Assembly (NCBI RefSeq): GCF_001645105.1
Contig: NZ_LKEG01000036.1
Span: 86,428-150,427 of the forward strand
Source: Pseudomonas marginalis
GTDB taxonomy: Bacteria; Pseudomonadota; Gammaproteobacteria; Pseudomonadales; Pseudomonadaceae
Direction of reading: 5' to 3'
Length of the DNA: 64,000 nucleotides
Position numbers and translations under genes: made by a program. The notes beneath the pieces are model-generated. The model made no database searches, was not told the DNA's origin, and saw nothing but the letters and a program-made list of their open reading frames with translations. This document shows, piece by piece, positions 62,894-64,000 of this stretch; position 1 is the stretch's first letter, and the number at the start of each line of letters is the position of its first letter.

Positions 62894-63319
62894 TTAATGC
62901 TTCAGGGCCTCACACTGGTTACGTAAGTTGCTGTCTCGAATATTCCCGCAGCTTTGACCGTTGATCGTGGCATTGCAGTAAGCGCGTTGATTGTCGTCAC
63001 TGATGTTGCCGCAACTTTGCCCGTTCATTTCAGCATTGCAGGTGGCCCGCAGGTTATCGTCGCGGATGTTGCCGCAGCTTTGTCCGTTGATTTTGGCATT
63101 GCAATAGGCGCGTTGATTGTCGTCACTGATGTTGCCGCAACTTTGCCCGTTCATTTCAGCTTTGCAGGTGGCCCGCAGGTTATCGTCGCTAATGTTGCCG
63201 CAGCTTTGTCCGTTGATTTTGGCATTGCAATAGGCGCGTTGATTGTCGTCGCTGATGTTGCCGCAACCGGCGTAGGCGTACCCACTCAACATCAATAGCA
63301 ACGCAAATATGACTCTCAT
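62894..63319 (-). CDS. Exported protein of six 21-residue cysteine-paired repeats
   Basis: 141 residues. A clear signal peptide (MRVIFALLLMLSGYAYA) with GGAGAG upstream is followed by six repeats starting CGNI[SR]D and carrying a second Cys 12 residues later (consensus CGNIxDDNxRxxCxAxxNGQ). Types alternate: NQRAYCNAKINGQS (1, 3, 5) and NLRATCxAEMNGQS (2, 4), the sixth being cut short (SNLRNQCEALKH). The alternation makes a ~126-bp higher-order DNA repeat. One disulfide per repeat in the periplasm or outside is likely. I do not recognise a family; the function is unknown. Confidence 0.78.
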   Translation of the reverse strand: MRVIFALLLMLSGYAYAGCGNISDDNQRAYCNAKINGQSCGNISDDNLRATCKAEMNGQSCGNISDDNQRAYCNAKINGQSCGNIRDDNLRATCNAEMNGQSCGNISDDNQRAYCNATINGQSCGNIRDSNLRNQCEALKH

Positions 63320-63395
63320 CGATCTCTCCATAGCGGGCAGGAAATAGCTTGGCGCTGACTGATCCAAAAAAGATCGTGATGCATCAGTGAGCCGG

Positions 63396-63683
63396 TCAGG
63401 TTTTCAACTGGTTGAATAGCTGTTGCAGAAACACATCACCTGCCGCTGATTCTGAAAGTAAATAGTGCCCAAACCAAATATCCCAGCCAGCGGCGAGGCT
63501 AAACTCAGCGCAATGGAAACTTGGGTGAATTGTTGTGTCAAGGCCGACGACGGGAGATCCCACCTGTCGGAACCCATGGTGTTTGACTAAGGTGTCGACC
63601 AGCGAAAGCCAATAAGCGTCAGGCAATTCGTTGAGGCCCAGGGTTAGATGACCATTCGCTGCGGTGTGAAGAGCTGGGTGCAT
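63396..63683 (-). CDS. Hypothetical protein
   Basis: 95 residues: ALHTAANGHLTLGLNELPDA, YWLSLVDTLVKHHGFRQVGS, AAGWDIWFGHYLLSESAAGD. Compact, soluble, no family recognised. GAAGGG before the ATG at 63683; the open frame to 63728 is not supported. It lies 47 bases after the VOC gene and may be cotranscribed with it. Confidence 0.55.
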   Translation of the reverse strand: MHPALHTAANGHLTLGLNELPDAYWLSLVDTLVKHHGFRQVGSPVVGLDTTIHPSFHCAEFSLAAGWDIWFGHYLLSESAAGDVFLQQLFNQLKT

Positions 63684-63730
63684 GGCGGACCCTTCAATCT
63701 GCTGTCGATATTGATCACGCGTTCCCAAGC

Positions 63731-64000
63731 CTACTGTTGCACCGTCCAGACCGCCAATTCATACCCATCCAGGTCCGTAAAGTGAAACCGACTTCCACCG
63801 GGGAACGTAAACGTCTCGCGGGTGATAACGGCACCCAGGGCTTTGAGCCTCTGTTGCGTATCATCGAGATCATCCGCATACAAAATCACCAGCGGGCCAC
63901 CCGGTCTAACGGGCTCCCCGGTGGTGAAGCCTCCGCTCAGGCGGCCGTCGCTGAATTCGGTGTAACTGGGGCCATAGTCGACGAATGTCCAACCGAACGC
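63731..64000 (-). CDS. VOC-family protein, partial (N-terminus beyond the window)
   Basis: The last ~89 codons of a glyoxalase/bleomycin-resistance-type protein: GWTFVDYGPSYTEFSDGRL, GPLVILYADDLDDTQQRLKA, TFPGGSRFHFTDLDGYELAVW. The RFHFTDLDGYELA end is the classical metal-binding strand (Glu ligand). The gene runs off the right edge, so no start is present here. Confidence 0.75.
   Translation of the reverse strand, partial: AFGWTFVDYGPSYTEFSDGRLSGGFTTGEPVRPGGPLVILYADDLDDTQQRLKALGAVITRETFTFPGGSRFHFTDLDGYELAVWTVQQ

Noticed and set aside
62954..63298. Plus-strand 114-codon frame opposite the Cys-repeat gene
   Set aside because: It is the reverse image of the 63-bp repeats, without a ribosome binding site; the minus strand has a signal peptide and a good start.

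Overview
The window looks like a chromosomal segment of a Pseudomonas of the fluorescens group. The signs are GC-rich coding sequence, many AraC/LysR/TetR/MFS gene pairs, REP hairpins of the type with GTGGGAGGGGGCTTGC-like arms, the NasA-flavoprotein fusion next to nirBD, and the OsmC-YcaO fusion. Species cannot be fixed from sequence alone. Bases 1-100 hold no supportable gene.

Layout. 0.1-14 kb: a membrane diguanylate cyclase; an Fsr-like MFS pump divergent from an AraC regulator; a CHASE4-PAS-GGDEF-EAL protein; an SDR gene remnant; a YcjY-like hydrolase plus NepI-like exporter operon divergent from a second AraC regulator; a GAF protein; ProP; an acetyltransferase; and an ACS-family MFS importer with a textbook sigma70 promoter and a palindromic operator. 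14-24 kb: a MarR-GNAT fusion, an EamA transporter divergent from a LysR regulator, a lipoprotein sugar dehydrogenase with a DUF2231 membrane protein, a UVDE endonuclease, an overlapping P-loop kinase/nucleotidyltransferase pair, a 180-bp tandem repeat and a dCache chemoreceptor.

24-31.4 kb is the assimilatory nitrate/nitrite reductase locus. nasA (fused to a CysJ-like flavoprotein) and nirBD are divergent. Each has a sigma54-type promoter followed by a leader carrying two hexaloop hairpins (A at loop position 1, G at 4) that overlap an intrinsic terminator. This is the layout of NasT/ANTAR antitermination, and I read both leaders directly from the sequence. nasS/nasT are not in the window. 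31.4-37.2 kb: a triplicated REP-containing segment derived from the junction of nirD and the next gene, then an AMP-binding-like gene and an ABC branched-chain-type importer (ATPase, two permeases, binding protein) that lacks the usual second ATPase.

37-53.6 kb: a TetR/GST divergent pair with two operators, a HIT protein, several gene remnants, an isochorismatase-fold protein with Ser in place of the catalytic Cys, an Aer-like receptor with a candidate sigma28 promoter, OsmC-YcaO, a reverse-transsulfuration cluster (DapA-like lyase, cystathionine beta-synthase, cystathionine gamma-synthase/lyase), a lipoprotein, a GDSL esterase and a VOC protein. 53.6-64 kb is accessory in character: small genes on both strands, visibly more AT-rich stretches, remnants, a third chemoreceptor, and an exported protein made of six 21-residue cysteine-paired repeats. 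The last gene (VOC family) runs off the right end.
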